DNA of 64,000 nt, from NCBI RefSeq assembly GCF_016859285.1, contig NC_053420.1, positions 5,844,501 through 5,908,500 on the forward strand, given 5' to 3'. The DNA comes from Xiphias gladius. Taxonomy: Eukaryota; Chordata; Actinopteri; Istiophoriformes; Xiphiidae. This document shows, piece by piece, positions 39,415-50,259 of the stretch. Made by a program: the position numbers and the translations under genes. Numbering within the stretch: the first letter of the stretch is position 1; each line of letters opens with the position of its first letter. The notes under the pieces are model-generated. The model was not told the DNA's origin and made no database searches. It worked only from the letters and a program-made list of their open reading frames with translations.

Positions 39415-42400
39415 GCGGGCGCGCACTCGTGATTGTATGATTATATAATCAGCGCAATCCCACCATCCACAGTCCTGTGCTCTGACCCAGTACACAAGAG
39501 GAGCTAAACCTTTTTTTATTTATTTTTTTTAGGGCTGCAGGGCGGATTTGGCAACTCTGCACTCGTTGTCCTCAACAATCTGGATTTATAAATCATTCTG
39601 CAGGTGCTGAGAAACATGTGAAACCCGTTTTATCCCACATTCGCTGAGAGGCATCTCACCCCGATGGGCAGAAAAGTCCCTCCACGGGTGTGGAGCGTGC
39701 ACCGGGCTCACACAGATTAGATTGTCCGTGGTTGTACATTTTGCATTTCATCGGGCTAAATTGCTTCTACTTTACTGACCAGAGTAGAAACGACAGTTTT
39801 GTGTGGATATCGGGCAAAGATGCTCGACTCTACTTCAGACTTTTCTCTGTTGAAGAACAGTGTCAAACATAACGCAGGTAAAAATGAAAGCAATCTTCTA
39901 ATGACAGGCCCCGAAAACCGATCTGGACACTTCACACTACCTGCCTGTGTGCACAGTCGCATTCGTCCAGGTTTTGGTTTTTTTTTTCAGCGCGTCGACA
40001 GGCGCCCTGCTGCGTTTCGCGGCCTGCCGCCGCCGCCGCCTGTAGACCGGCGGGGCGGCGGAGAGGGCGACCGGCGCGGTAGACACTCGGGGAGAAACAG
40101 CTCCATGGCGCTGCCAGAGGTTAAAAAGTCCACCAGGGACCTGTTGAGCGAAGCCGGACAGATGGCACGCCTTACACCGCCCCGAACCCTCGAGGCCGGA
40201 TGGACATGGAAAGGGCAATTCGGACTCTTTAGGGCTAAAACGCCCTAAAGAGTGAAAAACCCCGCTGGGTTCTGTTCGTCCCCAAAAAGCTTTCTCACTG
40301 TGCGGCCTTACAGGTCGAAACGCAGCCACTGCATATCCGGCCGAAATTGAGTTGGAACCTGTATCTGACTTTTAATTTTCAGTAACTATAAAATGAACCG
40401 AGAAATCAGGGGGGGGGGAAATGCAGTAACCGTACTTTGTCTGTGTAGTTAACGCAGTCTGGCCGAATTACCGTTACTTCCATTACGACACCTACTGCAC
40501 TCTCCGCCCTGGAAGGAAGCTAAGCTACACAGCTAAGGTTAAAGGACCACATCAAGCGCAAGCTAGCCTGTGAGATAGCTTCGGCTAGCCCTAGCGTAAA
40601 CTAAAGCTAAGCTTACTTACTTGATTTTCCTGTTCTTGTTATCTGCAAATGAAAAACACCCATTTTGATGAACTGACATTTCAGTAGCTGTCGTCTCAGT
40701 TTTTCCACTCTAACGAATTTCATGTAATTTGGTGGTTAAGCTCCCTCTAGATCACATACTTCAGTGTAGGAAATTTGAATTCGGTGTATTGTGTTGTTTT
40801 CAGTATCAATACCAGTAGTGCTTTGATAGATGGAGGCTTAGCTGAACACAGAAACGACCGATTCCTTCAAGCTACGGACAGTGGATAATAATAATGAAAC
40901 TGGAGGTAATTTACACCAGAGGTCAGAGCGAACACAGTTTGTTGGTGGACACTCCGGTTTCCCTGAGCGCTACATGAAGGTTCTCCAAAGCAGCAATCTG
41001 CCTTTTTAGGTGTTGTGTATTTTCCAGGGCAAAGACCTTCCTGGGGTAAAATAACCAGCCTAAAAAGACATAAAATGAGACAATTACAACCTGAAAACTT
41101 TAAAACTCGTTTTTCTCAGCTTCCCATTTTCTGTACTAACTGCTGTCTGCCCTTTTGTAGGACTGTGCCAGTGGAAGGGTCCAACGCAAACGCACGCTTC
41201 TCTGCCAAAGTTAAAACAGTTTTGAATATGTCTGAGGTTTTTTTTTTTCTTCTCTTTTCTGAGCTCTTCTCACTGGTTCTAAGTGGCTCGGGTGTAAAAA
41301 AAGGTGGCGTCACGTTCCTCCATGCACCAGTTCCGACTTATTTGTGGCCTCTGCGGCTTTCGACCACACCTGTTGGCCTTCCTCGGCAGATGGAGTCGCT
41401 CAGTTGCCATGGACATGGTTTAGGCGTTAACAGGATGGGATAACAGGTGGTTGCGTTTGGAGGGCCAACCTTGTTCGAAGACGGTGCCCGGTGATGTGAA
41501 TGCTCTCCTCTCTCTGCCTTTCCATTGACTGGGTCGATGATCTTTAAACCCTCTTTGGGGCAGCAAGATCCAGATTGAATTTTCAAGAATTTAATCAAAA
41601 TGTTCCCTAAAAACTGATGGTTTCTTGTGTAGTCATTAATAGTGGATGTTGTAGAGAGTTTTCAGGGACCTTTAACTACAGACAATTCTCCGGGATGTGC
41701 CGAAGCTCTGTCCTCGTCGTCGCCTCGCTCGACCCGTTAAACCCCTGAATGTGCTGCGTGTTTTCATGAAAAGCGATCAGAGCCGCTGTGTGGTCTTAGG
41801 CTGATTCTAACATTAAATCTGCGTCCATTCTCGTTTCTCCTGCACAAGACTCTTATTTGATTCTCTCTGTAATCTGGGGCCAGAGTGGGTCCTCTCAGCA
41901 ATAGTACATCTCTGTGCCAGACCGGCCAATCCGTCTGTTACCTTTAACACTAATCCACAAGGTGAACGGCTGGGTCACTGGACTACCCAGTCGCATTCTG
42001 TTTACTCGAAACCTCACATAACCACATCCTGTATTTCTAACCCTCATCATTTATATTGGTTTATGTTAATTTAACATGTGGTCATTATGTCACATATTAT
42101 TTTCTTTATCACTTTCTGTTGCTTTTCTGTCCTTTGCTTGTAATTACAAATAGTTCTTAGATGTCCAGATATGCATTAGTTATTCATTTGGCTTCAATGA
42201 GACACTATTCTGTTTTATCTAATAAGCAGAAGGTAATTTATTGTTATAATTGGACATTTCTCTTTTGTTTTAGTTTCTCAACTGTTTAAACTGAAGTTGA
42301 TTTTTTTTTATTGAAAATGTTATCCTAAACAAAACCATAACTGTCATTATGGTTTTGTTACAAGAACTATTTATTTAATGACCGGCCTTTAATCTGAATT

Positions 42401-45400
42401 AGACATCTCTTTTGCTGCAGTAAGTGAATGTGAATGTTAGCATATCAAAAGACTGTTGTTTATGTTTTCACATAAAAATTAGCCTATTTGACTTAGTCCA
42501 CATAGTATTTCTTGCCTCATACCCAAATGTTAATATTAAGGAGTCAGATTTCGATTTTGATTGTGCAATTGTAAATTTGACTTTTAAAAAAAGTATTTTT
42601 TTAGACAAATTTAACTGATGAAACAAAACTAACCACTGAACTATTGAAAAAACAGTACAAATGTGAAATGAATAGAAGGTGGAAGTGAGAAAAAAAGCTA
42701 AAAAAAAAAATGTGGTTGCAGATATGTAAACAATATCTCAAAGACACAGCACCTCCGATGAAGATTCATGTTTGAGCGGAAGACAACGTAACATTTGTGA
42801 GATATCTGATTAGAACAAGATATGATCCCGTATTTCATTAGTCATTGTCTGAAAATAGTGAAAAAAAACCTCAAAGAAACACGGGAAAATAAATAAGATA
42901 ATCAAATAAATGAAAACAGACGACACTGACAAGAGGGCAAAAGAGATGATGATGAACATTATTCTTATATCAGTTATTTATTCATTCTCCTGTCACTTCT
43001 ATTTCACAGTGCTGCTGTCTCTCCAGTCAGTGGTAAGTACTATCTATCTGTCTATCTATCTATCTATGATGAAGGAGGGACGGAAGGAAGGAAGGAAATA
43101 AAATGAGGAGAAAGGAAAGATAATGAGTTAGGGAAGCAAAGGTGAAGATAGGAAAAAGGAGAAGGTCTGGATCGAAAACGGGAGAAAGAAAGGGACAGGA
43201 GGAGGTAAGATAGATAAGTAGGAGGAAGATAGGAAAAAGGAGGAGGTAAAGAGGATAACCAGGAGAAAGGGAGGGAAAGGTGGAGGTTGGCAAGGACAGT
43301 AGTAGGAAGGGAAGGCAAGTATGAGGTAGGAAAGAAAGGGAGGAGATAGGAATAAGGAGGAGGTAAAGAGGATAACCAGGAGAAAGGGAGGGAATGGTGG
43401 AGGTCTGGAAGAAAAGGAGAAAGAAAAAGCACAGGAGGAGAATAAGAAGGATGTAAGGAAGGAAATGAGAAAGGGAAGGAAATGAGAAGGTGGGGAAGTA
43501 AGGCGGAGGTGGACTAGGAAATAGGGAGGTAGCGAAGGAAAGTATGAGGTAGGAAAGACAAGGAGGACATAGGGAAGGAATGGAGGAGGTAGGAAAAGGG
43601 AGAAAGTCTGGATGAAAAAGGGGGAGAAAATAGGACAGGAGGAGGGAAGAAAGAAAAAGACGGAGGAAGAGAAGTTACAGGAGGGGGTAAGGAGGGAAAG
43701 GAGGAGGTAGGAGAGTATGTGTGTACAACAACAGTAACCGAAAAGAGCCTCAAAACCAAATCAGCAGCAAGTGTAACACACAATATTGTTTCACTCCTGT
43801 GATTAACTATGAATTAGCTCACGCGCCAACTGAACTAAATTTACAATGTAGAAATAAGACACAGTACGCGTCGGCAGATAGAGCAGCCATGCCTCTGGAA
43901 AGTAGAGGAGGTATGGCGTCAGGCGCGTACCTCCGACAGGTGTAGCCCCGAATGCCTCGATAAAAACGACTGGATGTTACTCATCGGCTGGCCTCTGATG
44001 TGTGGTGATGTGCAATTGAGCCACTGGTGGGGAAGCGTGAGCTGAACAGATACAACATTTATCAAGTCTGTTGGTCTGAGTCACAGACAAACTGAAGGGT
44101 CTAGAGTGGGGCCCCTCAAAACGACACGTTATTAAGGATTTCCAAAATGCCAGTTTATAGGAACTACGGAAAAAAAAAAAAAAATCTTTGTTTCAGTCTG
44201 GTGACAGCTCATGTTTGGCCTTAAACTCCAAAAGGTTTTGAAGCTTTGACGGTTACCTGTGAATGATTTATTTCATCAAGCGAGAGAATTCCTTCTGTTA
44301 CTCACTGCCTCTGCAGACGAAGGGATGGCAGAGAGTGATGGAGGGATGTGGACGGGGGACAGTCTGGTACCCGCAGACCAACCGTTCAGACCGTTGCTGC
44401 AGGTAAACTAGGTCTTCTATTCAATTAGAAGTGTTGTCACAGATTTTATTTTTCTTTTTTTCTTAGAAGGGAACACTGGTGCATTCAAAATTTTACCCGA
44501 GTATAAGTAAGTTAGTGTCAGCAGTGATTGTGAAACAGAGTAGTTTAGTTTCACTGCTGGTAGATCAGGGGGTGGGTTTTTATATCGGTCGAGAAAAGAA
44601 AAGAATGAAGGGGAGGAAGAAAAGAAAGACGGAGTGAAGGATAAAAGGAAAGACACAAAAGAACGGAAGACGGAATGAAGTAAAACTAGTAAAATAAAAA
44701 CACACGCTATGTGTAATTTGACGGAAAACCAGAAATGCCTCTGTGTGAATTGATCACATTTACGTATGAAATGGCAAAGTTTCCCCCTTTCTCTCCGTCT
44801 CCAGGCCCCTCTCCGGTCTCCAGATGTGTCACGGAGGAGGTTACTTCAGATGCCCGGAGCTGCAGTACCCTTCCCTCCCCTCAAGGTGGCGTAGCCTCCA
44901 GACGGTCAACCAGCTACTGTAACACATTTAAGAGAGTGACACCTGAGGGAAGGAAAAAAAAAACATGTTTCACATCACACATGAATTACAAGGCTTATTA
45001 TTAAAAATCAGTAATCACTAATTATTTCACAAATGATAACCTCAGTTTGGTTCTGGTAATTACACACTAGGTGTATTATTACTCTTTTAAAGGAGCTGGG
45101 CTAGCAGTTTACCCCTGCCTTCAGTCTTTGTGCTAAGCTAGGCTAAACGTACCCTGGACCTCTCTCTGTACTGGACGCACGGATCTTAAACTTAAATCCT
45201 TCTTCTCATCTGACTCTGGACAAAACAAAGAACAGAAGGATTTCCATGAAATCTCACAGTTTGTGTTTTATTGTGAAAGATCCCCCCTCCTGCTCAGGGA
45301 GCTGGACACGTTGCTGTTTGTGGAAACATTTGAAAGAGTCGTAGTCTATAGCTATAGTTTACATCACAACATTATTATAGTCTATATGTACATATAACAT

Positions 45401-48400
45401 ACACAAAGTTGCTCACAAAGACACACTTTGTATTTTCAGATTTGAGACTGTGATATTGCAGCTTTTATTTTGTGGATCCCGGCAGCCACAACAATAATAT
45501 CTGTACTGGAAGAAGTAGTCGGATCCTCTACTTTAGTAAATATTAGCAAACACCACACTGTGAAAATACTCCACCACAAGTTAAAGTCCCGCATTCGAAA
45601 ACTGACCTAAGTAAAAAATATTTGAGTATTGTCAGCTAAATTTACTTAAAGTATCAAAGGTAAAAGTACTCACTGTGCAGAAATATGATCCCTGTCAGTG
45701 TTTATTTACTATTTTATAATATGTTTGTGGATTAACATCATTTAGACTACTTTTTACTGTTGGGTAGCGAATCCACGGGGGCTTTAAACAGTTAATTTAG
45801 TTTAGGAAGTAGGAGAATTTCCTGAGCCTGTAAAGGAACACTGAATACTTCAGTATTGTCAGAAAAAACAAACAAAAAACAATTTCAAAAATCACCAAAG
45901 TTGGAGATACATGGGTTCTGCTGGACAGGAACGGTATGAAAATCTTGTAATCTTCAAAGTAACTAGTAACTACAGCTGTTAGACAAATGTAGTGGAGTAA
46001 AAAGTACAATATTTGCCTATGAGGTGTAGTGGAGTAGAAGCATAAAGCGGCAAAAATTGGAATTACTCAAGTAAAGTTCAAGTACCTCAAATTTGAACAG
46101 CACGTGAGTAAATGTACTTAGTTACATTCCACCGCTGTGCCGCCACCAGGTGCTGTCCAATGGGGAGCCGTGCCTCCTGTTCCAGGCCAGGAAGCTGTCT
46201 CTCCGCTATGAGAAGCAGAAGCAGCTGGACCTAACGGAGCGGGCGTTTTCTCCCCGAAAACCCGTCGACACCAGCCAGTCCGTCTGCCGCCAGGACCAGG
46301 CTACGTATGTGCACCTGTCTCTCTGAATGACCCGTCTGTCTGTCTGTCTGTCTGTCTGACTTACGCAGACCACAAGGTGACATCAAGACAAAAGCTAAAG
46401 TGCTTCGTCACCTAAGTTTGACCGTCTGCCTGTCTGTGTGTCTGTCTTCCGAAGGCTGGTCATGAGGTTTGGGGATGTGGAGGATTTGAGAGGCCTGTCC
46501 ATGAGGTTAGTGGTACCACCCGTCTGCCAAACATGCACTGAACTATAACTTGTAAATATCAATGTTAAATCGGGCCAGATTGTGTGATCAAGAGGGCGGC
46601 CAGCCGGATGAGACAGATCCATCTGGAAATTTGCTTTACGCATTTGCATTAAAAAGGTGCCCTGTGGAGTTTTCCTGTCGGCAAAAGTCATGTTTATATT
46701 CAGAATTACTCACCATAAGGCGTGTTGAGTTTCCTCGAGGTCCAACGAGCACCCAGAATGCACCTCCTTCTTCATAAAACCCTTTCAAACACGATTTTTG
46801 TGAGTATTTTAGTCTTCCTCAAAGTCCATTTCGTCCAAGTCCAGCTGCTCTTAAAGACCAAATTTCTGCCCGTCACACTGTCTCCACGCTCAGCTACACT
46901 TTTTGTCTGCTGAGACTGTGACTGTGTCTGCATGACACCAGCATTTGCTCCACTGTCTCTCTGCCATGACACTGATCACGATTAACCGTTTGGTGTTTTC
47001 CTATAATGATCAGTGTGCTGTTGAGGGGGTTGTGTCCACTTCTAAGTTTACTTAATACTTATTCTTTCCCGTTTGCTCCCCTTCTTCCTGCCATACCCAC
47101 TTTATTATGGATTGAGTGTCGATGTCATCCCTTTGTTGCATTTTCCCAATACCGTGGCCACACTTGATTTATTATCCTCCACATTACGCTTGTCCCCTCT
47201 GATTTTGAAAGTCTAATATTATTTTCGGCGAGCCCCTTTTTCCATCACCTCGTTTGGCGGTTTGTCTGCTTTTTCATTTCCAGGGATACCTGAATGTGCC
47301 GGGACCCACGTGAATGTGGCCCTTTCCCCTTGATCGACTTACTCTTGAATCGGTGAACTAGAGCTCATAAAGCAGATCCTGATGTTTACTGCCTGTGCCT
47401 GTCTTAATGCTCGTGAGTGGTGAGGCAGACTCTGAATATTTTGAAACCTGCATTGATTTACATCCATGTTTTGCTACTAGGGGTCAAAAACTCCACAAGG
47501 TACCTTTAAGTCCACAGCCATGCTAAATGAAACGGCTGGACATGTGAAAAATGAAGAGTCAGCGTTTCTATTCTTAGCTCCTTGTGCCACATCAGTGGGG
47601 AATAAATGTAAAGTTTGGACTGATGGTCTCCTCTCGACCCCCCCCCCCGGTGCCAGACTGCAGCTGTCCAACACTTTCTACGAGTCTTCGGGTCAGTGGT
47701 GGTTCTCGGTGGACAGCGTCTCCCTGCTCTACAACGCGTCTGAAGAGGCCGTGTTCAATGCCAGTGAGGTGTACGCTCCGGCCTCCTCCTCCTACCACTG
47801 CCTCCATGTCAGCAACCTGCAGCGCCACAGCGCCCTGCTGCTGCCCGGCACCGACCACGCCCGCCGCTGGACCGTCAGCTTCACTGACTTCCAGGTTCCT
47901 GTCCGTTACCCAGCTGACACACTGACTGACTCATTTTTTTCTTTCAAAGTCACATGTAATTTCTAGGCGCTGCGGCTCAATCAAAGATGCCCGGATAAAC
48001 TATCATCATCAGTTTTTCCAGATCGACCACTCACTAAATTCTTCCGCCTTTCCAAACCAAAAACACAGTTTGTCTCAATACACTATAGCCTCAGTCTTTT
48101 AACAGTAATATCGTGTATGTAGCCATCGAGTGCATATTTAAGGCCCTTTGTAGGGCTCTCATTTTAAAACGAGTCAACCAGAGGCAGAGCGTTCAACCCT
48201 TTCATGGCGCTGATGTTGATTTAACCTGGGAAAATCAATCTATGTTCACCAGTCACAACTGAGGAGCTGCTTTCGTCCGCTTTGTTTCAAAAATGACCAA
48301 ATATTTCAACCCTGCTGAATTGTCTCTGCTTTTGAAACGTGACTCTCCCGTGAGCCGCCTGAAATACTGCCGCTCCTTTGTTTTTAATGCCACATAGACC

Positions 48401-49074
48401 AGAGCCTCCAGCCCGTGTCCAGATTTGGTCTGATATCATCCTGCACTCGTTATTGGTCCGATTTGATGTGCCGCTGTTTGATTCATTTCATTTCTTGATG
48501 TTTGCAGGGGCTTTTTCACTTCATTTGAAATGTCGGGCAGACCATTGGTCATTGCTTGGATAGCTCTGGATTTTTTTCCTGAATTAAAGTGATTATTTAC
48601 AGAAAAGTCATGACTCAGAAACATCAATATTTACCATGGCCTTCAAAAAACCAAACTATTCCCCTCTTGGATTTGAACTTTTATGTTTTTCCTTTGCACT
48701 CCAGAGAGGATTTTTCTCACCATATACTTGTAAACGGATGAATGACTTTGAACTGTCACACTTCAGATTTGATCTTCTTAATCATTTTCTAAACGTCTCC
48801 CCTCCCGCCTCCTCAGATTCAGGCGTTCAACATCAGCTCCGGTAAGTTTTCTCCCGCGAGCGACTGCGCCACCTTCCTGACGCCGGCCATCCTGATGGGC
48901 CTCATCACTTCCCTCATCCTGCTGCTGGTCCTGGCCTACGCCCTGCACATGGTCGTCCACCTGAGACACATCGATCACGACGACGAACACAAGGCCGACG
49001 TCTACTTCCCCAAAAACCCCGAACAGCCTGAACACTGCTACGTGGAAAACGCCGCGGAGAAAAATATTCTGTAG
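38245..49074 (+). CDS. atp6ap1l: V-ATPase accessory subunit 1-like (Ac45-like) membrane protein, 8 exons
   Basis: It is related to ATP6AP1/Ac45, which assists assembly and trafficking of the vacuolar proton pump. Exons are 38245-38342, 43010-43032, 44317-44402, 44805-44885, 46150-46304, 46455-46505, 47657-47894 and 48817-49074. Phases agree, giving 990 nt (329 aa). A signal peptide is encoded first (CCILLLSLILLHLQPSTC). The conserved lumenal part reads CLLFQARKLSLRYEKQ and SVSLLYNASEEAVFNASEVY, with sequons at N191, N199 and N249. IQAFNISSGKFSPASDCA precedes one transmembrane segment (about 268-291) and a cytosolic tail ending AEKNIL. Most of the long lumenal domain of ATP6AP1 (about 470 aa) is missing. 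Exon 2 (23 nt) and exon 4 (weak GTGGCG donor) are the least certain. Neighbouring rps23 favours ATP6AP1L over ATP6AP1. Confidence 0.8.
39230..39412. repeat. Poly-T runs and (GT)n microsatellite
   Basis: T runs lie at 39234-39245 and 39283-39300, and (GT)n at 39384-39410, in atp6ap1l intron 1. Confidence 0.85.
39985..40253. other. GC/CpG-rich island-like block with strong hairpin
   Basis: In atp6ap1l intron 1, CCGCCGCCGCC is followed after a short spacer by GGCGGGGCGGCGG (near 40030-40061). A perfect 12-bp inverted repeat then closes the block at 40224-40253. It could be an alternative promoter or a repeat-derived island. No exon is supported. Confidence 0.4.
43037..43068. repeat. (CTAT)n microsatellite
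   Basis: It starts 4 nt after the donor of atp6ap1l exon 2. Confidence 0.85.
43066..43715 (+). repeat. 650-bp polypurine (GGAA/GGAGG) array
   Basis: The plus strand is almost only G and A for about 650 bp in atp6ap1l intron 2. It contains longer diverged units. A 49-nt stretch around 'ggtaaagaggataaccagg' recurs with a 117-bp offset (43241 and 43358), and a 'gtctgga' unit recurs at 43165, 43403 and 43606. This is a minisatellite-like array with mirror-repeat potential. Confidence 0.85.
45090..45245 (+). repeat. Interspersed repeat ('ctttgtgctaagctaggcta' family)
   Basis: It reads 'gggctagcagtttacccctg', 'tgtgctaagctaggctaaac' and 'cttcttctcatctgactctg', a familiar percomorph repeat block, in atp6ap1l intron 4. 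Confidence 0.6.
45501..46137. mobile_element. Non-autonomous DNA transposon (hAT-like, 'acttaagta' family), copy 1
   Basis: It runs from 'ctgtactggaagaagtag' to 'tagttacattccaccgctg' and is filled with 'agtaaaagtac' and 'cttaagta'-type motifs. It carries no transposase. It ends 12 bp before the start of atp6ap1l exon 5. Related copies are at 49399-49720 and 51355-51540. Confidence 0.6.
46331..46361. repeat. (CTGT)n microsatellite
   Basis: Tandem CTGT in the short intron between atp6ap1l exons 5 and 6. Confidence 0.85.
46653..47507. mobile_element. Inverted-repeat DNA element of about 855 bp
   Basis: The left end reads AAAGGTGCCCTGTGGAGTTTT. The right end, read on the minus strand, is AAAGGTACCTTGTGGAGTTTT, so the termini match as inverted repeats of about 21 bp with two mismatches. 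It lies in atp6ap1l intron 6 and contains a LINE fragment. I could not settle a target-site duplication. Confidence 0.65.
46880..47400 (-). mobile_element. LINE RNase H-domain fragment nested in the inverted-repeat element
   Basis: The minus strand encodes RGERATFTWVPAHSGIPGNE, continuing KADK, the RNase H pattern W-V-P-A-H-x-G-I-x-G-N-E-x-A-D of I/Jockey-type non-LTR retrotransposons. Further on, SGHNPLNSTL..IIGKHQT and CHGRETVEQMLVSC match the cysteine-containing tail of such ORFs. In-frame stops show that it is dead. Confidence 0.7.
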
Positions 49075-49258
49075 GAAGATAATTAGAGACTGTTAACACA
49101 TACACTTTGCAAAGAGACACGGATGGTTTGATGCTGATGACCGACACCAAACCCCTGGTGTGAAGGTATTTTCAGCACAGGATTTCATTTTTTAAACATA
49201 TATTTATAGTGTTATTTGCCTATTAGTGAATTTCTGTATTTGTCTTTATAACAAATTT

Positions 49259-49276
49259 AATAAAAATATAAATAAA
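49259..49276 (+). terminator. atp6ap1l: atp6ap1l polyadenylation signals
   Basis: AATAAA occurs at 49259-49264 and again at 49271-49276, about 185-200 nt after the stop codon in AT-rich sequence. Confidence 0.65.
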
Positions 49277-49398
49277 AAATGTATCCTTTGTTTTGTTCTG
49301 TCTCCCTCTATATTTTTAGTGTTTTGTAATTTTCTTATCAGTAAAAATAATCTACTTATAATTTTATTTCTTTAGCATAATTTTTTTTTTTATATTGA

Positions 49399-49720
49399 TG
49401 GGTGGAAAGTAACTAAGTACATTTACTTCAGTACAGTTTCGAGGGACTTGTACTTTACTTGAATATCCATCTTATGCTACTTCTACGTCAATGCGTCTCA
49501 GCAGGAAATACTGTGCTTCTTAGTCCACTACGCTTTTTTTAACAGCTTTATACATCTGTATTTACAATCTAATAACATTATATATATAACAATAAAATAT
49601 CAGTCAAAAAGAGTATTTGCTGAAGAGGTACTTTTAGTACTTTAAATACATTTTGCTGACAATACTTACATACTTTTACTCAAGCAGAATTTTGAATGCA
49701 GGGCTTGTACTTGTACTAAA
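49399..49720. mobile_element. hAT-like 'acttaagta' family element, copy 2
   Basis: It begins 'gggtggaaagtaactaagta', the reverse complement of the right end of copy 1, and continues with tacttta motifs. Its orientation is opposite to copy 1. It lies between atp6ap1l and pde12. Confidence 0.6.
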
Positions 49721-49979
49721 CTTTGATTTATGGAATATTCTGCAAAGAAGTTCAGGATAAAATGCTTTCTGTTTTATTTTCTTAGAATAGCAAACTGGCT
49801 TGAGGGGATAGGATCATTTTTATTTTATGTATTTATTTTAATAATAATAGTATTTATTATTATTTATTAATTTGCCTATCTATCATTATTATCATCATTA
49901 TTATATAATATAATATAATATAATATATAATATAATAATATTATAAAATATAATATAATATATATAATATAGGCTTGGC

Positions 49980-50120
49980 GTGACAGTCCCCACTCCATAC
50001 CAGTTGGTGGCGGTAATGCCACTAACTGGTTCAGTTTTACGGCGGTTGGGAAAATTCGTTGTTTGCCATCCGCCACAAAACTTCGGGAAGAGGAAGCAGT
50101 AGAAGAAGAAGAACTGCACA
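49980..50120 (+). repeat. Promoter-proximal repeat with (GAA)n tail
   Basis: It reads 'ggtggcggtaatgccactaa', 'ttgccatccgccacaaaac' and then 'gaagaagaagaa'. This combination, a short unit ending in a GAA tail, recurs in fish genomes as I recall. It ends about 140 bp before the pde12 ATG. Confidence 0.45.
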
Positions 50121-50259
50121 AGAATACTCATGCTAATGTCGGGGAAGTGCTGACAGCTAATGCACAACCTTTTGTAAATATAAAATACTACACGTTGTTT
50201 AAAGTAAAGGTTTTATTTTCCAACCTTCTGTGTTACCAGACCGCCGGAGGTTCAACTTC

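Larger units (their letters stand above)
49277..50259. other. Intergenic and pde12 upstream region
   Basis: It holds transposon copy 2, an AT-rich low-complexity tract (49825-49975, tandem 'ataat') and a promoter-proximal repeat with GAA tail (49980-50120). The pde12 transcription start is not pinpointed. Confidence 0.6.

Noticed and set aside
40104-40248. Short ATG frame in the GC-rich block of atp6ap1l intron 1
   Set aside because: Only 48 codons, ending inside the hairpin; no similarity recognised and no phase-compatible splice pair.
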